Shown: positions 34,061 through 43,417, counted from the stretch's first letter. The stretch is 64,000 nt of DNA from Paenibacillus sp. 1_12 (GCF_900114475.1 NZ_FOTE01000021.1:1-64000); one strand, 5' to 3'. The notes: generated by a model not told the origin, from the sequence alone. A program made the numbers and translations.

Positions 34061-34222
34061 TTAACGCTTGTCTTGATCTTGATCTTGATCTTGATTCGGC
34101 GTTATTGGGAGATCCTCTTGTACTAGACTGGAAGCATAAGCCTGCTTGTCTTCATTGGCTTGCAGTGCGATTTTACCTGCAGACAATTCTTGTGTTTTTG
34201 CTATTTGTTGACCTTTGTTCAA
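34061..34222 (-). CDS. Small 53-residue protein with C-terminal Asp-Gln repeat
   Basis: TTG at 34222 is preceded by GGAGGTGATC (34238-34227), a near-complete match to the 16S rRNA tail, at a short distance, which is the main support for this gene. The product reads NKGQQIAKTQELSAGKIALQ and onward, hydrophilic and without cysteine, ending in PNQDQDQDQDKR. The DQ tail is encoded by four tandem AAGATC-type hexamers (34075-34098), so its length can vary by slippage. I do not recognise the family. It resembles short conserved Paenibacillus proteins of unknown role. No promoter was identified. Confidence 0.6.
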   Translation of the reverse strand: MNKGQQIAKTQELSAGKIALQANEDKQAYASSLVQEDLPITPNQDQDQDQDKR

Positions 34223-34340
34223 CGGGATCACCTCCATTTCACCCATAAGGTACCCTTAATGGAAATAAATCATGCAATTCCTTCTCCTAGCTTTTTCATC
34301 CCGTTTGTTAACTCGTATATCGTATTTATTTAGATCTCTT

Positions 34341-35303
34341 TTATTTCAGTGTTGGAAACCTCTTTGTAATGTCCTCAATCATCAGTCTTGCAGCAATAAT
34401 ACCGCCAGAAGTGTTCCAGATAGACTCATTTACACTAAAGGTTTGTTGTTTTTTGACCACATTCAAGTTTTGTGCAAGTGGACTTTGTAGCCATTCATCC
34501 GTAGTTTTTGAGGCACCTGTCTCGCCATTGCGATCAGACACAAAATAGTAGAATACATCTCCATCCAATACGTCAATTTGTTCCTTGGTAATGTCAGCAG
34601 AGAAATCATCTTTATTTTGAGCGTCGGGGCGGGCAATTCCGAGTTGCTTCAGAATGATACCGGCAAAATTATTTTTGTAATACACACGGACTTTTCCAGG
34701 TTGAAAACGTGCTAAGGAGACCTGAAGCTTCGTTTTTTCTCCAAGAGTTGCTTTGGTTTGCTCGATCAGCTTGTTGTAACCATCTACAGCAAGCTTCCCC
34801 TCAGCTTCCTTGTTTAACGCTTTAGCGTACAGTTCAAAGTTCTCAATCATACTGTCACCCAAGTTTTCTGTAAAGACAGTGGGAGCAATACTGGAGAGTA
34901 AAGGGTAAATTTTTTCCTGACGGACCTTGGTTCCAAGAATTAAATCGGGCTTCAAGCTGGCGATCAGCTCAAGGTTCGGCTGTGTTTCGTCACCGATAAC
35001 CTCTACACCGGTCATTTGATCCTTGATATGGTCGAACCATGGTTCACCAATCCATGATTTTACTGCAGCTACCGGTTTTATCCCCAGTTCTAACAGGGAC
35101 TCGGTACCTTGGTTTGTCAGTACGACAATACGCTTAGGCGTACCTGAGATAGTCGTCTCACCCATGGCATGGGTAATCGTACGTGCTTCCGCTTTTTTTG
35201 CTGCGGGTTCCGTGGCAGGTGTGTTATCTTTGCCGCATGCGGCAAGTAGGGATGAAATCAGGAGTAAAATGATCAGCGTATGCATACGTTTTGACTTAAA
35301 CAA
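34341..35303 (-). CDS. Fe(III)-siderophore ABC transporter substrate-binding lipoprotein
   Basis: A 320-residue FecB/FhuD-type lipoprotein: signal peptide ending LLISSLLAAC with Cys23 lipidated, then a peripla-type domain (TPKRIVVLTNQGTESLLELG; SLKPDLILGTKVRQEKIYPL). It should bind an iron-siderophore complex outside the cell and pass it to a FecCD/FhuBG permease, which is not encoded here. TTG at 35303 lies seven bases after GGAAGGAG; the open frame extends 18 codons further without a site. A perfect Fur palindrome (35368-35392) stands upstream, and a TetR gene diverges from it. Confidence 0.88.
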   Translation of the reverse strand: MFKSKRMHTLIILLLISSLLAACGKDNTPATEPAAKKAEARTITHAMGETTISGTPKRIVVLTNQGTESLLELGIKPVAAVKSWIGEPWFDHIKDQMTGVEVIGDETQPNLELIASLKPDLILGTKVRQEKIYPLLSSIAPTVFTENLGDSMIENFELYAKALNKEAEGKLAVDGYNKLIEQTKATLGEKTKLQVSLARFQPGKVRVYYKNNFAGIILKQLGIARPDAQNKDDFSADITKEQIDVLDGDVFYYFVSDRNGETGASKTTDEWLQSPLAQNLNVVKKQQTFSVNESIWNTSGGIIAARLMIEDITKRFPTLK

Positions 35304-35367
35304 AATAGTGCTCCTTCCAAATCCTAAAATAGTTTGGCATGATGTAGCCATAGTCAATTTGTCAATT

Positions 35368-35392
35368 AGTGATAATGATGATCATTATCACT
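35368..35392. promoter_or_regulatory. Perfect Fur palindrome
   Basis: AGTGATAATGAT, G, ATCATTATCACT: twelve bases on each side pair exactly around base 35380. It contains two overlapping 7-1-7 Fur motifs. It lies 65 bases upstream of the siderophore-binding protein start and about 175 upstream of the TetR start. Confidence 0.9.
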
Positions 35393-35449
35393 TGATTTTC
35401 AAAAAAATACCCAAAGACTTTGACTGGATACAAATACTTGCAAGTAAAG

Positions 35450-35487
35450 TGTTACATCTGTAACATATGTTGCATGTTTGTAACATT
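35450..35487. promoter_or_regulatory. Probable TetR-family operator
   Basis: TGTTACATCTGTAACA (35450-35465) is an exact palindrome. A looser copy follows (ATGTTGCATGTTTGTAACAT, 35467-35486), and the half-site TGTAACATATGG recurs right at the TetR start (35556-35567). The cluster lies between the divergent siderophore-binding and TetR genes, fitting auto-regulation or control of iron uptake. Confidence 0.6.
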
Positions 35488-35564
35488 AATATAAAACTTA
35501 ACGTTATGCAATGTTTAGCAAGGCTAGGAACGTTAAAATAGACATTTTTAAGGATGTGTAACAT

Positions 35565-36131
35565 ATGGCGGAGCCTGTAAATAAGCTTTCGTTACGATCG
35601 CAGGAATGGATACAAATCGCTCTATTTCAACTCATGCAAAAAAAGCCTTACTCTCAAATTTCAATCAAGGAAATTACGGATAGAGCTGGGCTTGCCCGAC
35701 AAACGTTTTACCGCAACTTTCAAGATAAAGACGAGATTTTACTGAAATATCTAAATGGACTGATGCTGGGGATGTGGAAGGAGTTCCAACAAAACGAGAT
35801 GTATAACGAAGATATGTTTATCATGCTGTTTAACAACTGGAAGCTTCACGCTCCTGAGGCATTAATCCATAACATCGTACTGAAGGACCGGAAAATCAGG
35901 CAAATCATTTATAAAAGTTTAAGTGATTATATTGATGAGCTATTCATCAACAAACAGGAAGAATCAACGGGAGATAAGCCTGATCACCGCCGCTCCTATG
36001 CGCAAAAATCATTTTCTGCTCTCGTACATACGATGCTCATTGAGTGGACACTACAGGAATTTAATATGTCTCCCAAAGAGATGGGTCTATTGGTAAATCA
36101 TTTATCAGCCTCTATGAGGGAATTTCTATAG
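35565..36131 (+). CDS. TetR-family transcriptional regulator
   Basis: A 188-residue protein with the TetR N-terminal helix-turn-helix at about 25-55 (ISIKEITDRAGLARQTFYRNFQDKDEIL) and a TetR_C_7/DhaS-like effector domain behind it. ATG at 35565 follows AAGGATGTG. It diverges from the Fur-boxed siderophore-binding gene, and TGTTACA palindromes lie between them. The effector might be a siderophore or other small molecule; nothing in the sequence shows which. Confidence 0.85.
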   Translation: MAEPVNKLSLRSQEWIQIALFQLMQKKPYSQISIKEITDRAGLARQTFYRNFQDKDEILLKYLNGLMLGMWKEFQQNEMYNEDMFIMLFNNWKLHAPEALIHNIVLKDRKIRQIIYKSLSDYIDELFINKQEESTGDKPDHRRSYAQKSFSALVHTMLIEWTLQEFNMSPKEMGLLVNHLSASMREFL

Positions 36132-36279
36132 GTTACCCCTCTATTGATTCCATTTATACTGGAATGCAATTAGAATGCGAGGAATGTAGAAAAATACATT
36201 ATATAGCAGGATTGTGGAATATTTTGTAGAAACTTTAGGAGGATCATCGATTAAATTTACTTCTAAGGGTGGAATCTTC

Positions 36280-38157
36280 ATGTGGAAAAAGATAATGATA
36301 TGTTGTGTGCTATTTATGTTGAGCTTTACACCTCTGCTGCAAGCAGAAATCAGATATCCGATAGGTATAGATATCAATTGGGCTCGCGACTCAGGTGCAA
36401 GGGTGTTTAAACCACCATTTGGAGGAGGGCCTGCTTCAGATACATCTGCACCAAAACTGGATTCCGATGGAAACGTCATATATGCCGCAAGGATGCCGGA
36501 GAATGAAGTAACCGTTCGCTCAGTGTCACCTGAAGGAAAGCTAAACTGGCGTCAAGACTTTAACGTGTCGAATGGAACACTTTTTTTTTCAATTAGCAGT
36601 GATGGCAATGTTTATGTCTATATGAGGGGAAGCTCCACACCTGATAAAAGATACTTTCATTTGTATGCCGTGGATAGTCATTCTGGAGACGTAATGTGGG
36701 ACAGAAACTTCGACTCGCCTTGCGAGGCTTCTGTACGAAAAGAAGATGGTGTTAACGTTTATTGCCATCTATACGGTGCCTATCTGAATGGAACAAGCAG
36801 TTTAATCTCTTTAAGTAGTAACGGAGATGAACTTGGCTCTTTAACGGTACATGGTGAGCTTGAGGGGCCGCGCTTTAACTCTATAATTAATGCAGATTTG
36901 TCAGCTCTGGATGTGGAAATTCCGGCAGGATGGTTTGTTGCCAGAGATAGCGACACGATCCGTGCATACAACGAGTACGGTCAGCTTTCCTATACGATCC
37001 CTGTTGAAGAAGTAGCCCAATTGAACACCAATGTATGGCAAATAGGATATTACGTGTTTGATGATGGTTCCATATTACTTCGCTCTAACTCAACCTCTCG
37101 ATATTATGATAAAGAAGGGGAGTTTGTTTGGAGTCGAGATTTCGGAAGACAATTGCATTTTATATATGGTTGGAGTCGAATTTATTATTATGACAATCAA
37201 TCCAAGACATTGTACAAAATCAATAGGACCGATGGAAGCGATGAGGTTTCCTATACGGCAGATGGCAATATAAAAAGGGTAGTTTACGATGTACTGCATG
37301 CTACAGGTTCTAACATCATCAATAATGATGCTGTATTTGTGGCTACAGAGACTTCTCTCATGATTGAACTAGACCCGGATCAATTAATTCCACTTTTGCG
37401 CTTTCCCTACATTTTTTCATCAAGCTCAGCCGTAGAGGCAGCTATAGGGCTTCATAGTGAGCACGGTATACAGCCCAATGTGAGCAGGATTTATACCAAT
37501 GTCATTCCGTCTATTATTGATATTAAGCGGAAACAGATTTATTATTTAGCTGGATTTGGAGATGGCCAATTGGAGGGCACCATAAACGGGCTATTTTCGT
37601 CCAAACTTTCCTTAACGGATCTAGTTAACCATCCGGTAGAATCAGATATGCTGCGCTTGTATAGTCAAGGAGTCCTTTCCATTCCAAATGATGGCCTCGT
37701 TCATCCTGATACGAATATCACAAAAGAAGATTTTATCGTTATGTTAACCCGTTCTTTGACAGGAGGGATTCAGATCAAGGGACCCACTTTTAAAGATATT
37801 CCCGAGGACCGATGGTCATATCCCTGGATCGAGAAGGCTGTTGCTTATCGGATCTTGGATAAAGGGGAGGGTCAATTGAATCCGGATCAGCTTATTACGA
37901 GTGGGGAGTGTGCGGTTATGGCTGCCAAAGCTGCATATTTATTAAAATTCCCTGCATTCTCTGCAAAGCCAGTCGTTTACTCCGATCAGGAATACATCGA
38001 AGCGGCTAATAAAGCTAAGTTTCTAGATGGAATCGCAAATTTTAGCGCGAGTCAAACCATTACGAAGGCACAGGCAGCTTCAATCATCATCCGTGTTATG
38101 GATTTCAAGGACGACGAGTTGAAAAAGGCACAGGAGCAAATGAAGCAAAAGGGTTAG
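36280..38157 (+). CDS. Exported beta-propeller protein with SLH domains
   Basis: About 625 residues. Signal peptide MWKKIMICCVLFMLSFTPLLQ, then repeated PQQ-like blades (VIYAARMPENEVTVRSVSPE; LYAVDSHSGDVMWDRNFDS; GYYVFDDGSILLRSNS) to about residue 430, then SLH-type repeats (SDMLRLYSQGVLSIPNDG; FKDIPEDRWSYPWIEKAVAY; YIEAANKAKFLDGIANF). It should be held at the cell wall; the propeller may bind a ligand or protein. ATG at 36280 follows AAGGGTGG; the frame continues 22 codons upstream but gives a poor signal peptide. A single gene with its own terminator. Confidence 0.82.
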   Translation: MWKKIMICCVLFMLSFTPLLQAEIRYPIGIDINWARDSGARVFKPPFGGGPASDTSAPKLDSDGNVIYAARMPENEVTVRSVSPEGKLNWRQDFNVSNGTLFFSISSDGNVYVYMRGSSTPDKRYFHLYAVDSHSGDVMWDRNFDSPCEASVRKEDGVNVYCHLYGAYLNGTSSLISLSSNGDELGSLTVHGELEGPRFNSIINADLSALDVEIPAGWFVARDSDTIRAYNEYGQLSYTIPVEEVAQLNTNVWQIGYYVFDDGSILLRSNSTSRYYDKEGEFVWSRDFGRQLHFIYGWSRIYYYDNQSKTLYKINRTDGSDEVSYTADGNIKRVVYDVLHATGSNIINNDAVFVATETSLMIELDPDQLIPLLRFPYIFSSSSAVEAAIGLHSEHGIQPNVSRIYTNVIPSIIDIKRKQIYYLAGFGDGQLEGTINGLFSSKLSLTDLVNHPVESDMLRLYSQGVLSIPNDGLVHPDTNITKEDFIVMLTRSLTGGIQIKGPTFKDIPEDRWSYPWIEKAVAYRILDKGEGQLNPDQLITSGECAVMAAKAAYLLKFPAFSAKPVVYSDQEYIEAANKAKFLDGIANFSASQTITKAQAASIIIRVMDFKDDELKKAQEQMKQKG

Positions 38158-38165
38158 AATGATAT

Positions 38166-38215
38166 GAAAGAGCGTGCGGAGCGGCACCTATCATGGCCGC
38201 TTAGCACGCTCTTTA
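38166..38215 (+). terminator. Terminator after the propeller/SLH gene
   Basis: AAAGAGCGTGC (38167-38177) pairs with GCACGCTCTTT (38204-38214), with an inner GCGGC/GCCGC stem. The outer A/T ends allow it to work in both directions. Confidence 0.9.
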
Positions 38216-38308
38216 TTATGAGGAAGCTTGTAGATTTAAAATCATCGATCATGGAATGGCGCGACAATTGCTGAAGAATGGAAACGAATCGCCAGGTGTT
38301 GGCATCAC

Positions 38309-39523
38309 TCATACAACAGGATGATCACGGAATGAGTCCAGTAAGGAGTAACGGATAATCGTATTGGAAAGCTGGCTTATAACCATCGAAACTCCTCCAT
38401 GTGCAACGCCAAGTTCCCCTAAATCGGAGCAATATATATCGAGATTTTTCAAGAAGCGCTCAGGAATCACTTCGTTTAACGTATTCCATATCGAGTTGAT
38501 AAACGTAGAACCAAGCAGGGCAAGATGGCCCCCGATACAAATCACCTTTGGATTATATGCGTTTATAACATTAGCCAGCCCGATACCGTGATAATGCCCA
38601 AGTTCATGTACGGCGCTGGTTATTTTGGACTCTCCACTATGAATGCCTGCCACAATATCTGCGAACGATAGCTGCTGAGGGGTTTCTTCCAGCAATTCGT
38701 ATAGCGCCTTAATAGAAGCGTACATTTCCCAACAGCCTCTGCTGCCACAGGTGCATTTTTTCCCATTCATATGAATGGTGGAATGTCCTAGTCTGCCCGC
38801 AGTGCCCGTGGACCCGGTGAAAAGCTCCCCCTTGTTATAAACGCCAACAGACATGCCCCAGGAACTGGTGACATAAACCAAATGATCTACTGATTTGGAA
38901 CGACCGAAATGAACCTCTCCCATTGCCCCGGCATAAGGAGCAGGATTAATATAAATAGCGAGATTAGGGTTGCGTTTAGTGAGCTCCTCCATCAAAGGAA
39001 AGCTATTCCATTCTTTAAGGTTTGCACTGTACTCGACCACATTGGTTTGTATATTATAATACCCTTGAATGACAATACCAGCCCCTACAATCCCAAGCTG
39101 GCGCTGGGCGTGCGTGTGCTCTAAATCTGCCAAGATACGCGAGATTGAATCTACGAAATAATGGGGATCCTTGCTTTCCAACGGAAAGACCATGCTTTCC
39201 AGTTTTTTGCCCAATAGATCGGTAATGAGAACGGTATATTGGTTGACTTCTACATCGACTCCGACACAGATGCCAGCCAGTTCGTTGATATCGACTAATA
39301 TAGGTGGGCGCCCCCTGGATGTTCCTGTAGTACCGAGTTCGACAACAATTGCTTTTTGCAGGAGCAAATCTATACAACTAGAGACGGTCATCTTATTGAG
39401 ACCTGTAAGCGAGGCGATTTTGGCACGGGATACAGGACGATATTGAAGAATGGTAGAGATGATATGTTCCATATTTATTTTTTTGACAAGATCATGATTA
39501 CCAATTGGACCTTTAGGTTGCAC
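38309..39523 (-). CDS. ROK-family transcriptional repressor (NagC/XylR type)
   Basis: About 404 residues. N-terminal winged helix-turn-helix (SRAKIASLTGLNKMTVSSCI), then a ROK sugar-binding domain with GVDVEVNQYTVLITDLLGK and the zinc motif GHSTIHMNGKKCTCGSRGCW. ROK repressors release DNA when they bind a sugar. GTG at 39523 sits eight bases after AAGGTGG; the GTG at 39535 lies within that site. It diverges from the sugar transporter/sulfatase operon and three palindromes lie between, so it probably controls that operon. Confidence 0.88.
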   Translation of the reverse strand: MQPKGPIGNHDLVKKINMEHIISTILQYRPVSRAKIASLTGLNKMTVSSCIDLLLQKAIVVELGTTGTSRGRPPILVDINELAGICVGVDVEVNQYTVLITDLLGKKLESMVFPLESKDPHYFVDSISRILADLEHTHAQRQLGIVGAGIVIQGYYNIQTNVVEYSANLKEWNSFPLMEELTKRNPNLAIYINPAPYAGAMGEVHFGRSKSVDHLVYVTSSWGMSVGVYNKGELFTGSTGTAGRLGHSTIHMNGKKCTCGSRGCWEMYASIKALYELLEETPQQLSFADIVAGIHSGESKITSAVHELGHYHGIGLANVINAYNPKVICIGGHLALLGSTFINSIWNTLNEVIPERFLKNLDIYCSDLGELGVAHGGVSMVISQLSNTIIRYSLLDSFRDHPVV

Positions 39524-39744
39524 GGTGATCACCACCTTACTTCAGTTTTGCATAGCCATTAAGTCTAAATGATATATTAAAAAAATGAGGATGTCAAAAA
39601 TATATCTGAATAGTATGGATATAGGGTAGTAACGTAATGCGTGTCCTGAATGAGTATATCCGTTTTATATACGCTATTCAAAACTCATTATTGACTTATT
39701 ACAGAAATGCCATTAAATTAATATTATATATCCTATAGACTTAC

Positions 39745-39766
39745 TTGGTATATTGGGTATACTAAA
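39745..39766. promoter_or_regulatory. Putative ROK operator A
   Basis: TTGGTAT (39745-39751), seven bases, then ATACTAAA (39759-39766). The right half is identical to operator C; the left half has GG in place of TA. It lies 220 bases upstream of the repressor gene and may serve auto-regulation. Confidence 0.55.
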
Positions 39767-39799
39767 TACATGTGGGTCTCGCACCGTAACCTTAATATG

Positions 39800-39915
39800 A
39801 AAGTGGGGCTTTCGATTGTTGCCTTGGGTGTCATCAATAATGGCAATCCCAAACGAACCCGCCAAGGATGGCACGATTACAAATGGATTAAGAAGGAGGT
39901 TAGCTGGGCAGCGTA
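39800..39915 (+). pseudogene. Possible coding remnant in the ROK/transporter intergenic region
   Basis: One frame reads LSIVALGVINNGNPKRTRQGW, continuing HDYKWIKKEVSWAA before TAA, which looks like a protein C-terminus without a start codon or body. I do not recognise it. The rest of 39524-40192 holds no gene apart from the operators. Confidence 0.25.
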
Positions 39916-40032
39916 AGCTCGTCCAAAGAAATGAATTGCTTGTACGTATCGGTTAGCCAAGCCGCAGTTCCTTGGGTACTTAAGCAGGATGCAGTCTTGA
40001 TGCTATGGCCTTATTTAGGATGTTTGCGCTTA

Positions 40033-40055
40033 TTTAGTATGGTTTGTATACAAAA
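40033..40055. promoter_or_regulatory. Putative ROK operator B
   Basis: TTTAGTAT (40033-40040), seven bases, ATACAAAA (40048-40055): the same half-site and the same spacer as operators A and C. It lies 138 bases before the binding-protein start. Confidence 0.65.
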
Positions 40056-40118
40056 AAATGTGTTTATTATGCTGTAATAAAAGGTATTAACTCAATATAA
40101 CAAATTAAAGTTGATTTT

Positions 40119-40141
40119 TTTAGTATGAGATATATACTAAA
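40119..40141. promoter_or_regulatory. Putative ROK operator C
   Basis: TTTAGTAT (40119-40126), seven bases, ATACTAAA (40134-40141): a perfect eight-base inverted repeat, 52 bases before the binding-protein start. Its spacing resembles operators of XylR-type ROK repressors. Confidence 0.7.
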
Positions 40142-40192
40142 TATAACGGTCCTGAATGCGTTTTATCATCTTATTTAAGGGGTGTTCTGTTC

Positions 40193-41536
40193 ATGAGAAA
40201 ATGGAGTCTAGGTAGTGCTATGCTTGTGGGTGTATTACTTCTGTCCGCATGCTCATCGCAAATAAAAGACAGCAGTGTGGCCTCATCCAATGAAACGAAA
40301 GCACCAGCCGTACAAAAGACTGAAGAGGTCTCAGGGGAAATTTCTTTCTGGTCCTGGTCTCCGGAAGATAATGTATGGCAGGATTTGATCAAAGCTTTTA
40401 ACGATAAATATCCTAAAATTAAAGTGAATTATGTGCGTACCCCATCAGCTGACTATGACAAGAAAATTCAAGTTGCTATCCAAGGTGGAGAGGTTCCGGA
40501 CGTAATGGCCTTTTCAAATGGACCGATGATCAAAAATTATACGCCTATTCTTGAGCCTTTGGCTCCCTTGGCGGAGAAATCGTTAGGGAAGGATTGGGAA
40601 AAGAAATTCAAGTCTACACCGATGGAATCGGCCAAAAAGAACGATTATCGAACGATCCCGACCGGTGTTGCGGTTACCCCATTTCTTTCATATGATGTAG
40701 ATTTATTCAACAAGGTAGGTGCACAGCCCCCGAAGACGTATGAGGAACTAAAGCAAGTGGTGAAGAAATTTGAAGATGCCAAATTGCCGGGAATTGTTCC
40801 GCGGCTAGGCTTTGCTGGAGGCAAAAGTGCCACCGTTACAGATGTATTCTATACCCTGGTTAATCAAATTGCTCCGGGCAAATTGTACGATGCGGATGCA
40901 GGGAAGGCCAAATTTACCGATCCTGTGTTTATTCAAGCTACGACGGCCTTCAAACAATTTTATACGGATCATGTATTTCAGGATGGAAACCTGACAACTA
41001 AATTTGACCCGGATCTTCGAGAGATGTATGAGCAAAAGAGACAGCTTCCGATGATCCTCGTAGGTGCCTGGATTATGAACGATGTAGCCAATAAGGATGG
41101 GCTGAAAATAGGTGATCGTACCTTTGGTCTCGTGCCGATGCCGACGATTGCTGGCGGTAAATCAAATGTTTTGATCAATGGGGACGTTCCGCTTGGGATC
41201 AGCAAAGATTCCAAACACAAGGATGCCGCTTGGAGATTCGTGGAATTCATGGCTACAGGTGAATACCAAACGATACTGAGCAAGGCGCTGCAATTCCTTC
41301 CAGTTAAGGAGGGCTTGTCCATGGATAAAGCGAATTTGAAAACCGACATTGAGAAGCAATCGGTAGATGTGATCTTAAACGCGCTTACGAAGGATGTCGG
41401 GGGAATTCGCTTCTTGGACAATGCTTCCATTGAACAAGCACTTTTTCTTAATTTGCAAAAGGTTGCTGCCGGAACCGCTACCCCAGAACAAGCTATGGCA
41501 GAGGTTCAAAAAGCCTCGGAAGCAGTGAAACGCTAA
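40193..41536 (+). CDS. Sugar ABC transporter substrate-binding lipoprotein
   Basis: A 447-residue SBP family 1 lipoprotein, signal peptide ending GVLLLSAC (Cys20). EISFWSWSPEDNVWQDLIKA, KKIQVAIQGGEVPDVMAFSN and the late AWRFVEFMATGEYQ are typical. It follows three putative ROK operators and precedes two permeases and two sulfatases, so the ligand is probably a sulfated or desulfated oligosaccharide. ATG at 40193 follows AAGGGGTG. The ATPase is not encoded locally. Confidence 0.88.
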   Translation: MRKWSLGSAMLVGVLLLSACSSQIKDSSVASSNETKAPAVQKTEEVSGEISFWSWSPEDNVWQDLIKAFNDKYPKIKVNYVRTPSADYDKKIQVAIQGGEVPDVMAFSNGPMIKNYTPILEPLAPLAEKSLGKDWEKKFKSTPMESAKKNDYRTIPTGVAVTPFLSYDVDLFNKVGAQPPKTYEELKQVVKKFEDAKLPGIVPRLGFAGGKSATVTDVFYTLVNQIAPGKLYDADAGKAKFTDPVFIQATTAFKQFYTDHVFQDGNLTTKFDPDLREMYEQKRQLPMILVGAWIMNDVANKDGLKIGDRTFGLVPMPTIAGGKSNVLINGDVPLGISKDSKHKDAAWRFVEFMATGEYQTILSKALQFLPVKEGLSMDKANLKTDIEKQSVDVILNALTKDVGGIRFLDNASIEQALFLNLQKVAAGTATPEQAMAEVQKASEAVKR

Positions 41537-41665
41537 GCCTGCCAAGAAGACCAATTCGGATAATGATTACTGGATCTCTGCCAAAATCGGCTTCCAAAGC
41601 TGTTGCTATGGAGTAGGTTGTGGCAGAGGTTCCTCCCACTATTATGTGCTGCGAGGAGGATTCAC

Positions 41666-42574
41666 TTGGATATAGCTTTAACGAAATGGAGTAAGTCGCC
41701 TGCGAAAAAGAAGCGAAGCCGCTTCACCGGATTATACTTTTGTCTGCCCTTATTGATTATTGTGTCTTTGTTTACGTTCTTCGGCATTTTTTACAATGTG
41801 TATATCGGTTTTTTTGAGTGGTCAGGAATTGGCAGTAAATCTTTTATCGGGATCGAAAATTATGTGAATCTTTTTAGTGATCCTAACTTCTATCAGGCGT
41901 TTGGAAATACGGTTTATTTTTTGATCATAACGATTCCCGTTTCGATGGCTCTTGGCTTGCTTCTTGCCACCTTGTTAAATGGAGTCTGGATTGCAGACGG
42001 GTTGTTTAAATCGATTTTCTTTTTGCCGCATGTTATTGCAGTAGTTACCATTGGAACGACTTTCTCAGGTATTTATGAACCCAATTTCGGACTGCTAAAC
42101 CATATACTGCATTTCATTGGATTGAGTAGCTGGACGCATTCGTGGTTGTCCGATCCGGCGACTTCTTTAAATTCAATTGCGGTTGTGTATATATTCGCCA
42201 ATACCGGATTTTATATGTTGATTTACTATACGAGCCTATTAAACATGGACCAAGAAATATTCGAAGCGGCAAAGATTGATGGGGCTGGGGTCGTAAAGCA
42301 ATTTTTCCACATCATTTTTCCGATTTTGATCGGTACGCACATCACGCTGATGATCCTCGGCATTATTTTTGCTCTCAAAGTGTTCGACTTGGTTTGGATT
42401 ATGACAGAGGGAGGGCCGGGAGGTGTGACGGAGCTCATATCGACGTATTTGTTCAGGGAATCTTTGCTGAAATATAAAACAGGGTACAGCTCAGCGGTTT
42501 CCGTCGTTCTGCTGCTTATCGCATTTATTTATACGGCATTTCAGCTGAAGGTATATAACAAGATTAGGAGGTAG
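41666..42574 (+). CDS. Sugar ABC permease, MalF/UgpA-like
   Basis: About 302 residues, six membrane segments; EAA loop IFEAAKIDGAGVVKQFFHII and the typical MTEGGPGGVTELISTYL. TTG at 41666 sits six bases from GGAGGA; the open frame runs 21 codons further upstream without a ribosome site. Five bases before the next permease gene. Confidence 0.87.
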   Translation: MDIALTKWSKSPAKKKRSRFTGLYFCLPLLIIVSLFTFFGIFYNVYIGFFEWSGIGSKSFIGIENYVNLFSDPNFYQAFGNTVYFLIITIPVSMALGLLLATLLNGVWIADGLFKSIFFLPHVIAVVTIGTTFSGIYEPNFGLLNHILHFIGLSSWTHSWLSDPATSLNSIAVVYIFANTGFYMLIYYTSLLNMDQEIFEAAKIDGAGVVKQFFHIIFPILIGTHITLMILGIIFALKVFDLVWIMTEGGPGGVTELISTYLFRESLLKYKTGYSSAVSVVLLLIAFIYTAFQLKVYNKIRR

Positions 42575-42578
42575 AAGT

Positions 42579-43367
42579 ATGTTCGTTCGACTGCAGCTAG
42601 CTGAAAAAATGACAATGAATCTCCTTCTCCTAATTTTGGCCGCGGTTTGGGTTATTCCCATGGTTTATCTTGTTATGTATTCCCTTGAGGGTGGCAATTG
42701 GGCGAACTATCAAGCTGTATTAAGTTTGGATTTGTTTCCGCATTTTCTGTTGAATAGCTTTATTGTATCCACTTCGGTCGTGCTGCTCCTTCTCATTTCG
42801 GTTTCGTTGGCCGCGTTTGGCTTCAGCAAACTGAAATTCCCGGGGCATGCCTCCGTATTCGCGATATGTCTGATCGGGCTTATGATTCCTCCAGTCGCCA
42901 TGCTTGTACCTTTGTTTCAAACGATTAAAACTTTTCACTGGATCAATACGTATTTATCGCTGATCGGTCCTGAAGTCGCTATGAGTATTCCCTTTTCATT
43001 ATTAATTGCTCGAAATTCGTTCGATGAGATTCCGAATGAGTTGTTGGAGGCAGCGGAGATGGACGGCTCCAATGCTTGGGGGAGATTTGTTCACGTTATA
43101 TTGCCTTTAGCAATACCTGTGCTCACGACGATTGGAATTTTGGCGTTTTTGAATTCGTGGAATCAGTATTTGTTTCCGCTTGTTTTTATTAATAAAGAAA
43201 CGATGCTGACCGTGACGATGGCTCCCAAATTTTTCATTAAAGAGTATACATCCGATTACCACAAAGTATTTGCGGCGCTGGTGTTAATTACGATTCCCAT
43301 TGTGATTTTGTATATTTTCGGCCAAAAATATATGCAGCGAGGCCTCACGAGTGGTGCTATTAAATGA
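42579..43367 (+). CDS. Sugar ABC permease, MalG/UgpE-like
   Basis: A 262-residue membrane protein, short at its N-terminus compared with the family's usual 270-300. It has the EAA loop LLEAAEMDGSNAWGRFVHVI and the QYLFPLVFINKET segment. ATG at 42579 follows AGGAGG. It pairs with the permease encoded five bases upstream. Confidence 0.88.
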   Translation: MFVRLQLAEKMTMNLLLLILAAVWVIPMVYLVMYSLEGGNWANYQAVLSLDLFPHFLLNSFIVSTSVVLLLLISVSLAAFGFSKLKFPGHASVFAICLIGLMIPPVAMLVPLFQTIKTFHWINTYLSLIGPEVAMSIPFSLLIARNSFDEIPNELLEAAEMDGSNAWGRFVHVILPLAIPVLTTIGILAFLNSWNQYLFPLVFINKETMLTVTMAPKFFIKEYTSDYHKVFAALVLITIPIVILYIFGQKYMQRGLTSGAIK

Positions 43368-43417
43368 GTGGCAAAGCCAAGCATCGTTCGATCATTGAGT
43401 ATGGCTAGGAGGTTAAG

